DNA of 64,000 nt from Gemmatimonadota bacterium (lineage in GTDB: Bacteria; Gemmatimonadota; Gemmatimonadetes; Gemmatimonadales; GWC2-71-9): positions 81,925 to 145,924 of the forward strand of contig QHUL01000051.1 in assembly GCA_003222115.1 (NCBI GenBank), given 5' to 3'. This document shows, piece by piece, positions 17,155 through 25,281 of this stretch. The notes under the pieces are model-generated. The model had not been told where the DNA came from. It saw only the letters and a list, made by a program, of their open reading frames with translations, and made no database searches. Position 1 is the stretch's first letter, and every line of letters starts with the position of its first letter. The position numbers and the translations under genes were made by a program.

Positions 17155-17173
17155 GTACTTTGCAGCGCAAAGT
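17153..17173. promoter_or_regulatory. Palindromic operator at the regulator operon
   Basis: ACTTTGC-AGC-GCAAAGT (17157-17173) is a perfect 7-3-7 palindrome. It ends 2 bp from the -35 hexamer, and the shared AAGT extension overlaps it. Position and symmetry fit a repressor dimer blocking RNA polymerase. The probable ligand is the HTH_34 regulator two genes downstream (inference). Confidence 0.7.
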
Positions 17174-18384
17174 CACGGTCCCGGCGTCGTGGGCTTTCTC
17201 GGCCAGCGGAGCTTGAAGACTTCGAGCGAGCGCGCCAGGATGCCCAGGCCGCCGGCGTCGCCCGCGCGCCGCGGCACCGCCCGGTAGATCAGGACCACGA
17301 GGATCCACGTGATCCAGCTGCAGCGCTCGCTCCACGACAGGCCTCGGAACATGAGCCACGGCTGGGTGTAGGCCGCCGTCCACGGCAACCACTCGCCCTG
17401 GGCGAGCGCGAGCGGCCGGGCGACGACCTGGTTGGAGCGGTACCCGCGCACGCCCGAGAGCGCGAGATTCCACACGCACGTGACCTTCCCCCAGCCGTGG
17501 TTGTCGCTCGCGCCGACCACCAGCAGATCGCGCGCGGCGGCGAGCGCCAGTACCTGGCCGCGCCGGGCCGCGGGGAAGGCCAGCGCCTTGGGGGCGCAGT
17601 TCACGATCTCGAAGCCGTCCAACCCTGCGGCGACGAATTCGTCCAGGTCGTCCCAGTGAGCGAGCCAGTATTCGGGGAGGGACGCGATGCTGAGGGCGCC
17701 GTGGCGGTGCAGCTCGCCGAACAGCCCGAGCAGCGAGCGCGTGTCCCGGCCGAAGCGTCCGCGGTCGACGGGCAGCGTGTCGGCGAGGGCCACGATGTGC
17801 TGGCCGGCGACGCTCCACTCGACCCCGGGAAGCAGGGGGATGGGCTGCTGGACGCGCTGGTCGAAGAGGAGGTTGTGTTCCGTCACGTACGACGCCTCGA
17901 ACCCCTGGGCGGCGTGCCAGCGCGCGAGGTCGAGCGCGGTCCAGCCCCGGCGGCCGTCGTGTGACGCGCTCGTGTGCGCGTGGTAGTCGATCACCGTCAG
18001 CGCCGAATCGCTGGTGACGAGCCGGGGCACGGACCGGGGCAGCGTGACGGTGGCGCCACCCAGCGCGAGCAGCGCGACCGGGCCGAGCAGGGCGCGCACG
18101 GCGCGCCGCCGCGGCGCCGCCGGGCGCAGGGCGCCCCACGCGGCGAGCGCCACCGCCCAGACGGCGAGCAGCGCTCGGGCGCGATCCAGGCTCAGGAACG
18201 TCAGGGCGTCCAGCACGTCGGATAACGGCGCCGCCGCCACGTACCCGAGCGGCCGCGCGAGGTCCGCGTCGGCCGGCGGCGCGCCCGTCGCCGCATCGAC
18301 GAGCGCCGGCAGCGGATCGATGGCGCTGACGACCACGAGCGCGAGCAGGACGAACGCGATCGGGTGGCGGCGCAACAGGTTCAT
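17173..18384 (-). CDS. PHP-domain metallophosphoesterase-like membrane protein
   Basis: 403 residues. Three N-terminal hydrophobic segments (about 8-22, 65-85, 95-115) and one or two near the C-terminus (WITWILVVLIYRAV). The middle carries PHP metal motifs: IDYHAHTSASHDGRRGW, VTEHN, LLPGVEW and VGASDNHGWGK. PHP proteins hydrolyse phosphoesters with two or three metals; substrate unknown. ATG at 18384 is divergent from the lipoprotein start at 18401. The stop codon overlaps the downstream operator. Confidence 0.85.
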   Translation of the reverse strand: MNLLRRHPIAFVLLALVVVSAIDPLPALVDAATGAPPADADLARPLGYVAAAPLSDVLDALTFLSLDRARALLAVWAVALAAWGALRPAAPRRRAVRALLGPVALLALGGATVTLPRSVPRLVTSDSALTVIDYHAHTSASHDGRRGWTALDLARWHAAQGFEASYVTEHNLLFDQRVQQPIPLLPGVEWSVAGQHIVALADTLPVDRGRFGRDTRSLLGLFGELHRHGALSIASLPEYWLAHWDDLDEFVAAGLDGFEIVNCAPKALAFPAARRGQVLALAAARDLLVVGASDNHGWGKVTCVWNLALSGVRGYRSNQVVARPLALAQGEWLPWTAAYTQPWLMFRGLSWSERCSWITWILVVLIYRAVPRRAGDAGGLGILARSLEVFKLRWPRKPTTPGP

Positions 18385-18387
18385 CCG

Positions 18388-18393
18388 TACAAT
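18388..18393 (+). promoter_or_regulatory. -10 box TACAAT, probably leaderless
   Basis: TACAAT lies exactly 7 nt before the ATG at 18401, the same spacing as at 17118. No convincing -35 is visible. Confidence 0.5.
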
Positions 18394-18400
18394 CTTGGGC

Positions 18401-18754
18401 ATGACGGCGATCAGCGCCACGGTGCTGCGCGTGTCGCTCGCGAGCCTCGCGCTCGCGGGGCTCGCGTGCCGCAAGGCTCCCCGCTCGAGCGCGGCGCGGA
18501 CGCCCCCGCTCGTCACGGCCTACGTCACGCCGCCCGCCGCCGAGCGCGTCATGGGTCGGATGCTGGACGCGGCGGCGCGGCACGACTGGAGGCTTTCGGT
18601 CCGGACCGACAGCGCCGCGCTCGCCGAAGCCGACGTCGCCATCATCGACAGCGCCGGCCGGCTCGTCGCCCGGCTGCGGGCGGGGTCCCCCGTCGCGGCG
18701 GAGGCGCGCGCCCTGGCGGAGGCGGTCCTTCCCCCCGGCGCGCTACCGCGATGA
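18401..18754 (+). CDS. Small putative lipoprotein (117 aa)
   Basis: A hydrophobic signal (VLRVSLASLALAG) ends at a candidate lipid-attachment Cys23 in AGLAC; the lipobox is only fair. The mature part has alpha/beta character, with SVRTDSAALAEADVAIIDSAG. No family recognised. The stop overlaps the next start (ATGA). Confidence 0.7.
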   Translation: MTAISATVLRVSLASLALAGLACRKAPRSSAARTPPLVTAYVTPPAAERVMGRMLDAAARHDWRLSVRTDSAALAEADVAIIDSAGRLVARLRAGSPVAAEARALAEAVLPPGALPR

Positions 18755-19407
18755 GCTGGCCCCTGGCGTACTGGTGGATCCCGCCGCTCGTCACGGTCGC
18801 GGGCATGATCCCCCTGTTCTTGTACCTCGAAAGGCGGCGCCGTGAGGCCTACGAAGAGTTCTGCCTGATGCGCGGCTTCACCTTCGAGCGCTCGCGTCAC
18901 TCCTCGCCGCAGCCGTACGCCGCCGTCCCGCTGTTCGCGAAGGGGCAGTCACGCCGCTGGGGCTATACGATCGGCGGCCGTTGGAACGGCCGTGCCTTCA
19001 CCGCGTTCGAGTACCGCTACTCGACGGGCGGAGGTAAGAACAGGCACACCGAGACCGTCAGCGTGATGCAGTGGGACGGCGACGACGTGGCGCTCCCACG
19101 GTTCTGCTGCACCCCGGAGGGCTTCTGGGACCGGCTGGCGCAGCGCTTCGGACGGCAGGATTTCGACTTCCCGGAGGACCCGGCGTTCTCCGACGCCTAC
19201 CAGCTGCAGGGCGACGATGAGGCCGCCGTCCGCGGCGCGTTCACGGCCGAGGTCCGGCGTCACCTGCTCGCGAACCCTCACCAGTATGTGGCCGGCGCGG
19301 GACACGAGCTTTTCTGGTGGCGCCCGGGGCGGCTCCCCAAGCCGGACGATCTCGACGCGCTGTTGGCGGAAGGGGACGGCGTCCGGCGGTTGTTCCTCGA
19401 GCGATGA
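18751..19407 (+). CDS. Membrane-anchored protein of unknown function (218 aa)
   Basis: One N-terminal membrane helix (about 6-26, YWWIPPLVTVAGMIPLFLYL) is followed by a cytoplasmic basic stretch (ERRRREAYEEF) and a soluble domain with beta strands such as RRWGYTIGGRWNGRAFTAFE. Coupled to the lipoprotein gene by an ATGA overlap. The organisation recalls DUF3137-like proteins, but I cannot assign a family. Confidence 0.8.
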   Translation: MSWPLAYWWIPPLVTVAGMIPLFLYLERRRREAYEEFCLMRGFTFERSRHSSPQPYAAVPLFAKGQSRRWGYTIGGRWNGRAFTAFEYRYSTGGGKNRHTETVSVMQWDGDDVALPRFCCTPEGFWDRLAQRFGRQDFDFPEDPAFSDAYQLQGDDEAAVRGAFTAEVRRHLLANPHQYVAGAGHELFWWRPGRLPKPDDLDALLAEGDGVRRLFLER

Positions 19408-19415
19408 GGTGAACG

Positions 19416-19919
19416 ATGCGCGCGCCAGCCTTCGCCGACCTCCCGCAGCTCGTGCTTGGCCCCCTCGTCGGGCGGCCCGACGTCGACTGGCACCGGGCCC
19501 CGCCGGGCAAGTGGTCGCCGCTGCAGATCGTGCAGCATCTCGCGATCGGGATCGACGGCAGCGCCCGTACGTTCGACTCGCGGCGCGCGCACGCGCCCAT
19601 GCGGCGCAGGCCCCGAACCGTGTGGCAATGGCTCGGCTACATGGTCATCCTCCGCGTCGGCTGGTATCCGACCGGCTTCCAGTCTCCCGCCGCCGTCCGC
19701 CCGGCGGAGCGGCCCGACCGCGCGGCGGTCGAACGCCAGTTCCGGGAAGGGCTCGCACGGTTCGCCGAGCTGGAGCGCGAGCTGTTGCCCGCCCGGGCGC
19801 GGGACCTGTTCGTCAAGCACCCGAGGCTCGGCGATCTGACGCTGCCCGAGTGGGTGCGCTTCCACGCGGCGCACTGCGCGCATCACGCCAAGCAGATCCG
19901 GGCGCGGCTCGCGGGATGA
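19416..19919 (+). CDS. DinB-like/DUF1569-type four-helix metalloprotein
   Basis: 167 residues. His-rich helices HLAIGIDG and RFHAAHCAHHAKQIR match the DinB/DUF1569 metal-binding pattern (one His on an early helix, HxxxH near the end). WHRAPPGKWSPLQIVQHL fits the usual start of such proteins. Members are often bacillithiol- or mycothiol-dependent transferases or stress proteins; the activity here is unknown. Confidence 0.85.
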   Translation: MRAPAFADLPQLVLGPLVGRPDVDWHRAPPGKWSPLQIVQHLAIGIDGSARTFDSRRAHAPMRRRPRTVWQWLGYMVILRVGWYPTGFQSPAAVRPAERPDRAAVERQFREGLARFAELERELLPARARDLFVKHPRLGDLTLPEWVRFHAAHCAHHAKQIRARLAG

Positions 19920-20074
19920 GACGGAAAAGGAAGGACAAGCTCACCGTACGGGTCCCCAATCCCGCCGCGCCCGTGAAGCAGCGGCTCAAGACACCCGCGC
20001 ACAAGGTTCATCGATCGGCGAAGCAGTACCGTCGGCGGGGCAAGCACCCGCGGCCCTTGGAGGAAGGAGAGTAG
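19916..20074 (+). CDS. Very basic 52-aa protein
   Basis: ATG overlaps the DinB-like stop (ATGA). About a third of residues are Lys or Arg (MRRKRKDKLTVRV, KVHRSAKQYRRRGKHPR), suggesting nucleic-acid or ribosome association. The next gene begins 1 nt after its stop. Function unknown. Confidence 0.6.
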   Translation: MRRKRKDKLTVRVPNPAAPVKQRLKTPAHKVHRSAKQYRRRGKHPRPLEEGE

Positions 20075-20075
20075 C

Positions 20076-21254
20076 ATGCCACCCTACGACTACCTCATCG
20101 TCGGGGGCGGCATGACCGCCGACGCGGCCGCGCAGGCGATCCACGAAGTCGACGCGAACGGCCGGATTGGCCTGCTCTGCGCCGAGCCCCACCCGCCGTA
20201 CAATCGGCCGCCCCTCTCCAAGGCCCTGTGGAAAGGCGAGCCGGAAGCGAGCATCTGGCGCAAGACCGAGTCGACCGGGGCCACTCTCCAGCTTGGTCGG
20301 CGGGTCGTCGGGGTCGATCCTGGCGCCAAGACGGTTACCGACGACCGCGGCACGATCCACGGCTACAAGAAGCTCCTGCTCGCGACCGGTGGGACGCCCC
20401 GGCGGTTGCCGCTCAAGTCGGAGCAGGTGATCTACTTCCGGACCTACGAGGACTACCGGCGCCTGCGGGGGCTCGCCGAGGCGCCGGTGCGGTTCGCGGT
20501 CATCGGCGGCGGGTTCATCGGCACGGAGATCGCCGCCGCGCTGCGGCTGCAGGGCCGCGACGTGACCATGCTCGTCCCGGAGGACGGATTGGGCGCACGG
20601 GTATTCCCGGCCGACCTGGCACGCTTCCTCGTGGACTACTACCGACAGAAGGGAGTGGAGCTGCGGATGGGCGAGGGGATGACGGGCCTCGAGGCGAGGG
20701 CCGGCAAGGCCGTCGTGCGCACGACCAAGAACTCGCAATTTACGACCGATGTAATCGTCGCCGGCCTGGGCATTCAGCCGAACGTGGAGCTGGCGGAGCA
20801 GGCGGGGCTGCGGGTCGACAACGGTATCGTGGTCGACGACCTGTGCCGCACCACCAACGCGGATATCTACGCCGCGGGCGACGTCGCGAACTTCCACAAC
20901 CCGGCGCTCGACTCGCGCCTCCGGGTGGAGCACGAGGACAACGCGAACACCATGGGCCGGGCGGCGGGCCGTGCCATGGGTGGCGAGCCGGAGCCGTATC
21001 ACCACCTACCGTTCTTCTACTCGGACCTCTTCGAGCTCGGCTATGAGGCCGTCGGCGAGACCGACTCGCGGCTCGAGACGTTCTCCGACTGGAAGGAGCC
21101 GTTTCGCGAAGGCGTGGTCTTCTACCTGAAGAGCGGCCGGGTGCGCGGTGTGCTGCTGTGGAATACCTGGGGGCAGGTGGATCACGCCCGCGCCCTGATC
21201 GCGGAGCGGGGACCGTTCCAGGCCGCCGACCTCAAAGGACGGCTGCCCGCCTAG
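20076..21254 (+). CDS. FAD/NAD(P)H-dependent reductase (ferredoxin-reductase/AIF type)
   Basis: 392 residues. FAD motif YLIVGGGMTADAAA at the N-terminus, YNRPPLSKALWKG, then the second nucleotide motif FAVIGGGFIGTEIAAAL near 145 for NAD(P)H, and AAGDVANF near 266 binding FAD. The C-terminal domain matches rubredoxin/ferredoxin reductases and apoptosis-inducing-factor-like proteins. No partner ferredoxin gene is adjacent. GGAAGGAG lies 6 nt before the start. Confidence 0.93.
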   Translation: MPPYDYLIVGGGMTADAAAQAIHEVDANGRIGLLCAEPHPPYNRPPLSKALWKGEPEASIWRKTESTGATLQLGRRVVGVDPGAKTVTDDRGTIHGYKKLLLATGGTPRRLPLKSEQVIYFRTYEDYRRLRGLAEAPVRFAVIGGGFIGTEIAAALRLQGRDVTMLVPEDGLGARVFPADLARFLVDYYRQKGVELRMGEGMTGLEARAGKAVVRTTKNSQFTTDVIVAGLGIQPNVELAEQAGLRVDNGIVVDDLCRTTNADIYAAGDVANFHNPALDSRLRVEHEDNANTMGRAAGRAMGGEPEPYHHLPFFYSDLFELGYEAVGETDSRLETFSDWKEPFREGVVFYLKSGRVRGVLLWNTWGQVDHARALIAERGPFQAADLKGRLPA

Positions 21255-21297
21255 CTCCAGCACGCTGATCTACTGTCGTGGTTCGGGCGTACTTCGA

Positions 21298-22305
21298 TCA
21301 GACCAGCCCCATCAGCCGCTTGACGCGGTCGAGCGTCGCGCGGGCGATCGGGTGAACGCGATCCGCGCCCTCTCGGAGGATCCGGTCCAGGTATCCCGCA
21401 TCGGCCGAGAGCGCGAGGTAGCGCCGGCGGATAGGGTCGAGCGTGGACACCACGAGATCGGCAACGGCCCGCTTCACGGCGCTGTAGCCTTGACCCGCGA
21501 ACTCCGCTTCGACGTCCGGGCGAGGTCGTCCGGACAGGGCCTCGTAAATCGTCAGCAGATTCGCGACTCCCGGCGACAGCTCGCCGGGGCGAAGCTCGCG
21601 CCCCGAATCGGTGACCGCCCCCATGACCGCGTTCCGGATGCGCTCGGGCGAGTCGGTGAGCGCGATGGCGTGCCCCGGCCGCTCCTCCGCCAGGCTCTTG
21701 CTCATCTTGACGGTCGGGTCGTCGAGCCCCATGATGCGCGCGCCGCTCGGGCGGACGAGCGGCTCCGGGAGCGTGAAGACCGGGCGGAACAGGTTGTGAA
21801 AACGTCGAGCGATGTCCCGCGCCAGCTCAATGTGCTGCCGCTGATCCTCGCCCACGGGCACCAGGTCCGCCTGGTAGAGCAGGATGTCGGCGGCCTGGAG
21901 CACGGGGTATTCGAGCAGTCCCGCGCCGACCGTGGTGAGGGCGGCGGCTTTCGACTTGTACTGGGTCATGCGCTCGAGCCAGCCCACGGGGGTGACGCAG
22001 GCCAGCAGCCAGGCGAGCTCGGCGTGCGCGGGGACGTAGGACTGGAGGAACAGGGCCGAGCGGGCCGGATCGATACCGCAGGCGAGCAGCAGCGCCGCGA
22101 GCTCGCGCCGCGCGGCGCGCAGCGTCTCGACTCGGATCGCCTCGGGGATCGTGAGAGCGTGGAGATCGACGATACAAAAGATGTTGTCGTAGCGCGCCTG
22201 GTTCGCCGCCCACACGCTCAGCGCGCCGATGTAGTTGCCGAGGTGGAGCCTCCCGGTCGGCTGGATCCCTGAGAACACCCGCTGCTGTTGTCGGCCCGCC
22301 GTCAC
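21298..22305 (-). CDS. trpS: Tryptophanyl-tRNA synthetase
   Basis: 335 residues from GTG 22305, with AGGAG upstream. Class I motifs: GRLHLGNYIGA (HIGH) near residue 17 and VKMSKSLAEERPG (KMSKS) near 200. Activates Trp and charges tRNA-Trp. Upstream in-frame codons to 22425 lack conservation and would overlap the divergent promoter region. Confidence 0.97.
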   Translation of the reverse strand: MTAGRQQQRVFSGIQPTGRLHLGNYIGALSVWAANQARYDNIFCIVDLHALTIPEAIRVETLRAARRELAALLLACGIDPARSALFLQSYVPAHAELAWLLACVTPVGWLERMTQYKSKAAALTTVGAGLLEYPVLQAADILLYQADLVPVGEDQRQHIELARDIARRFHNLFRPVFTLPEPLVRPSGARIMGLDDPTVKMSKSLAEERPGHAIALTDSPERIRNAVMGAVTDSGRELRPGELSPGVANLLTIYEALSGRPRPDVEAEFAGQGYSAVKRAVADLVVSTLDPIRRRYLALSADAGYLDRILREGADRVHPIARATLDRVKRLMGLV

Positions 22306-22379
22306 GGGCGCTCCTGGCGATCTTGGCGGCTTTACAGTAAGCTGCACTCCCTCGAACGCAAACAGGAACCGGACGAGCG

Positions 22380-23075
22380 ATGCGCAGGATGGCCCTCTTC
22401 GTCGTGGCGAGCTGCATCGCGGCATGGCGACCCGGGCCGCGCGGTGGCGCCGTGGGGGTGGGGGTGGGGGTGGGGGTGGCGGGACGGATCAGCATGCGGG
22501 AGAAGGGCGGCAAGCCGCCGCGCGACCTCGGCGCGGCCGTGGTCTACCTCGAGGGCGCGGGCCCTGCGGCGCGGCCCATGTCGGTCGACGTCGCGATCAG
22601 CGACAAGGAGTTCGTCCCGCGCGTCGTTGTGGTCCCGCAGGGCTCGACCGTGCGGTTTCCGAACCACGACCCCTTCAACCACAACGTATTCTCGGCCGGC
22701 GAACGCAACCGGTTCGACCTGGGGTTGTACGGTCGGGGAGAGGCGAAGGGATACGCGCTCACGAGCACCGGGCTGGTGCAGGTGTTCTGCAACATCCACC
22801 CGCGCATGGTCGCCTTCGTTCAGGTGATGGCGACGCGCTACTTCACCCAGCCGGCCGCGGACGGGAGCTTCGCGCTCGAGGACGTCGCCCCCGGCCGCTA
22901 CACCTTGCACGTCTGGCACGAGCGGAGCCCGCAGGCGGTGCAGGAGCTCGCCGTCGGGCCGGCGGGTGTGTCCAGGCTCGAGATCCAGCTCGACGCGCGC
23001 GGCTTCCGCTGGGTGCCGCACAAGAACAAGTTGGGCAAAGACTACCCGACGGATGCCGGGCTCGAGCGCTACTAG
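22380..23075 (+). CDS. Exported cupredoxin-domain protein
   Basis: 231 residues. A short signal region is followed by a VGVGVGVG run encoded by a GTGGGG tandem repeat. The copper-site pattern is visible: NHDPFNHNVFS supplies a His, and VFCNIHPRM supplies Cys and His, as in plastocyanin/methylamine-utilisation-type proteins. The C-terminal part (SFALEDVAPGRYTLHVWHE) is a carboxypeptidase-regulatory-like beta sandwich. The next gene, a receptor kinase, overlaps its end by 23 nt. Confidence 0.88.
   Translation: MRRMALFVVASCIAAWRPGPRGGAVGVGVGVGVAGRISMREKGGKPPRDLGAAVVYLEGAGPAARPMSVDVAISDKEFVPRVVVVPQGSTVRFPNHDPFNHNVFSAGERNRFDLGLYGRGEAKGYALTSTGLVQVFCNIHPRMVAFVQVMATRYFTQPAADGSFALEDVAPGRYTLHVWHERSPQAVQELAVGPAGVSRLEIQLDARGFRWVPHKNKLGKDYPTDAGLERY
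22450..22475 (+). repeat. GTGGGG tandem microsatellite in cupredoxin gene
   Basis: About four in-frame copies of gtgggg encode the VGVGVGVG stretch just after the signal peptide. The unit is 6 bp, so copy-number change keeps the frame. Confidence 0.7.
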
Positions 23076-25062
23076 GCCGGTCCGGTTCGGCCTCGCGGCG
23101 AAGATCTTCTTCGCCTCGACGCTGCTGGTGGTGGCGGTGCTCGGGGCGAGCTTCGGGATCACGGCCCTCTCGGCCACCCGCACCGCGGACGCGGGCGTGG
23201 CGCGCGCGCTCGCCGGCACGCGGAGCGCGGTGGCCAACCTCCTCGCCGCGCGCACCCGCACGCTCGCCGGCTTGAGCGCCGTGAGCGCCGGTGTGCCCCA
23301 ATTCCGCGAGCGCCTGCTCACGAGCCGCGAGCGCGCCAACATCCTCGACCAGGCGCAGGAATACCGCGACCTCATCGGCGCCGCGTGGGTCCTCGTGACG
23401 AACGAAGCGGGGATCCTGCTCGCGCGCACCGACTACCCTGACCAGTTCGACCGCGACCTGTCGTCCGGCGCGCTCGTCGCCGCGGCACTCTCCGGCGACC
23501 AGGCGAGTGGCGCCTGGCTCGACGACGTGACGGGGCGGCTCTACGAAGCGGTGGCCACCCCGCTCGCCCCCTCGCGCCAGGCCGCGCCGCAGGGCGTCCT
23601 CGTCGCGGCGTACGCGATGGACGACTCGGTGGCACAGGCGATCAAGCAGGCCACGACCAGCGATGTCGTCCTGTTTGCGCTGGACACGATTGGCCGGCCC
23701 TACGTCGTCGGCAGTACGCTGGCGCGTGAGGAGGTCAGCCCCGCCCTGCCCGACAACGCGCAGCTCGCGGCCCTGGCGCAGGACACCGTCGCCGTGCGCC
23801 TCGAGGCCCACGTGGCGGGCGAGCACCTCGTGGGCCTGGCCGCGCCGATTCGCTCCGCGGCCGGTGACATGTACGGAGGCTTCGTGGCGTTCCGCTCGCG
23901 CGACGCCGAGCTGGCCGCCTTCCGGACGCTGCGCCGCACCATGCTGCTCGCGATCGTCCTAGGGGTCGCGCTCGCCCTGGTGCTCGCGTTCGTGCTCGCC
24001 CGCCACGTGGCGGAGCCCGTGCGGCGGCTCGCGCTCGCGACGCGCCGCGTCCAGGACGGCGACTACGGCGTGGACATCGACGTGCGATCGGGCGACGAGA
24101 TCGGGATCCTGTCGCAGGCGTTCCAGAGCCTGGTGGAGGACCTGAAAGAAAAGGCCGCCCTCGTCGAGTACATGATGTCGGCCACCGGCGCGGCCGCCAC
24201 CCAGCGGCTGACGGCCGCGCGCACCGGCGACTTGGTGCGCCCGGGCACGCTGTTCGCGAACCGGTACGAGGTCAAAGAGATGCTGGGCGCGGGCGGCATG
24301 GGGGTCGTGTACCGCGCCGTCGACCGCGAGCTGCAGGAGCCGGTGGCGATCAAGACCCTGCGCCCCGAGGCGCTGCGGGGCGACGCCGTGGCGCTGGAGC
24401 GCTTCAAGCAGGAGATCCGTCTCGCGCGCAAGATCACGCACCGCAACGTCGTGCGCACCTACGACCTGGGCGAAGTGAACGGCGTGTACTACCTGACGAT
24501 GGAGTACGTCGAGGGCACGTCGCTGAAGCAGCTCATCGGCTCGCGCGGCAGGCTCCCCGTCCCCGTCACCCTCACCATCGGCAAGCAGCTGTGTCGGGCG
24601 CTGGAGGTGGCGCACGACCAGGGCGTGATCCACCGCGACATCAAGCCGCAGAACATCGTCGTGGATCCGAGCGGCTTCCTCAAGGTGATGGACTTCGGCA
24701 TCGCGCGGCTCGCCAACCGCCCGCAGGGCAAGGGTCTCACCGAGGAGGGCGCCTCGATCGGCACGCCCGACTACATGTCGCCCGAGCAGCTCTCGGGGAT
24801 GGAGCTCGACGCGAGGAGCGACCTCTACTCGGCCGGCGTCGTGCTGTTCGAGTGCGTGACGGGGCGGCCGCCGTTCCAGGCGGAGACCATGTACGCGCTG
24901 ATCGCCAAGCACGTCGAGGAGGAGCCGCCGGATCCGCGCACGCTCGACGCAGCGGTGCCGGAGAGCCTGGCGCGCGTGATTCTCAAGGCGATGGCGAAAG
25001 AGCCGGCCCATCGCTACCAGAGCGCCGGGGAGCTGCACGACGCGCTGGCGGCGATCGGGTAG
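23053..25062 (+). CDS. Receptor Ser/Thr kinase: periplasmic sensor, HAMP, C-terminal kinase
   Basis: 669 residues. First membrane helix about 15-37, a periplasmic sensor of some 250 residues (dCache/sCache-like, e.g. WVLVTNEAGILLARTDYP), second helix at 297-317, HAMP domain to about 370, then a kinase from about 400. Kinase motifs are complete: LGAGGMGVVY, VAIKTL, VIHRDIKPQN near 525, MDFGIAR, GTPDYMSPEQ. This is the layout of a sensor histidine kinase with an Hanks-type kinase as output. Translation overlaps the cupredoxin gene by 23 nt. Confidence 0.93.
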   Translation: MPGSSATRPVRFGLAAKIFFASTLLVVAVLGASFGITALSATRTADAGVARALAGTRSAVANLLAARTRTLAGLSAVSAGVPQFRERLLTSRERANILDQAQEYRDLIGAAWVLVTNEAGILLARTDYPDQFDRDLSSGALVAAALSGDQASGAWLDDVTGRLYEAVATPLAPSRQAAPQGVLVAAYAMDDSVAQAIKQATTSDVVLFALDTIGRPYVVGSTLAREEVSPALPDNAQLAALAQDTVAVRLEAHVAGEHLVGLAAPIRSAAGDMYGGFVAFRSRDAELAAFRTLRRTMLLAIVLGVALALVLAFVLARHVAEPVRRLALATRRVQDGDYGVDIDVRSGDEIGILSQAFQSLVEDLKEKAALVEYMMSATGAAATQRLTAARTGDLVRPGTLFANRYEVKEMLGAGGMGVVYRAVDRELQEPVAIKTLRPEALRGDAVALERFKQEIRLARKITHRNVVRTYDLGEVNGVYYLTMEYVEGTSLKQLIGSRGRLPVPVTLTIGKQLCRALEVAHDQGVIHRDIKPQNIVVDPSGFLKVMDFGIARLANRPQGKGLTEEGASIGTPDYMSPEQLSGMELDARSDLYSAGVVLFECVTGRPPFQAETMYALIAKHVEEEPPDPRTLDAAVPESLARVILKAMAKEPAHRYQSAGELHDALAAIG

Positions 25063-25281
25063 CTAGCGGCGGGCGGCCTTCTTCTTGAGCAGCTTCATCG
25101 TCGCCGAATCGCTGCCCCTCACCATCTCGCCCCCCGGCATCGTATCGAGCATGCTGTCCATGCGCGCGGGGCTCATCATCGCGGTCGAGTCCATAGAGGG
25201 CATCTCGGCTTTGTCGGCCATCGGCCGGTTCTTGCCGCAGGCCGCGGCGACGAGGGCCAGCGCTACAAACCGGCGAACCAC
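25063..25281 (-). CDS. Methionine-rich lipoprotein (72 aa)
   Basis: GTG at 25281 starts inside the 3' end of the molybdoenzyme gene. Signal peptide RRFVALALVAAAC with lipidated Cys15. The mature 58 residues contain ten Met (17%), e.g. MPSMDSTAMMSPARMDSM, and a basic tail KLLKKKAARR. It is last in an operon with a cytochrome b and a YedY-like molybdoenzyme. That matches the logic of MrpX, a periplasmic Met-rich peptide repaired by YedY in Azospira. Role as an oxidant sink is inferred. Confidence 0.75.
   Translation of the reverse strand: MVRRFVALALVAAACGKNRPMADKAEMPSMDSTAMMSPARMDSMLDTMPGGEMVRGSDSATMKLLKKKAARR

Noticed and set aside
22450..22475. CRISPR-like or phase-variable repeat
   Set aside because: It is a short in-frame GTGGGG run inside the cupredoxin gene. 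There are no spacers, and the 6-bp unit cannot shift the frame.
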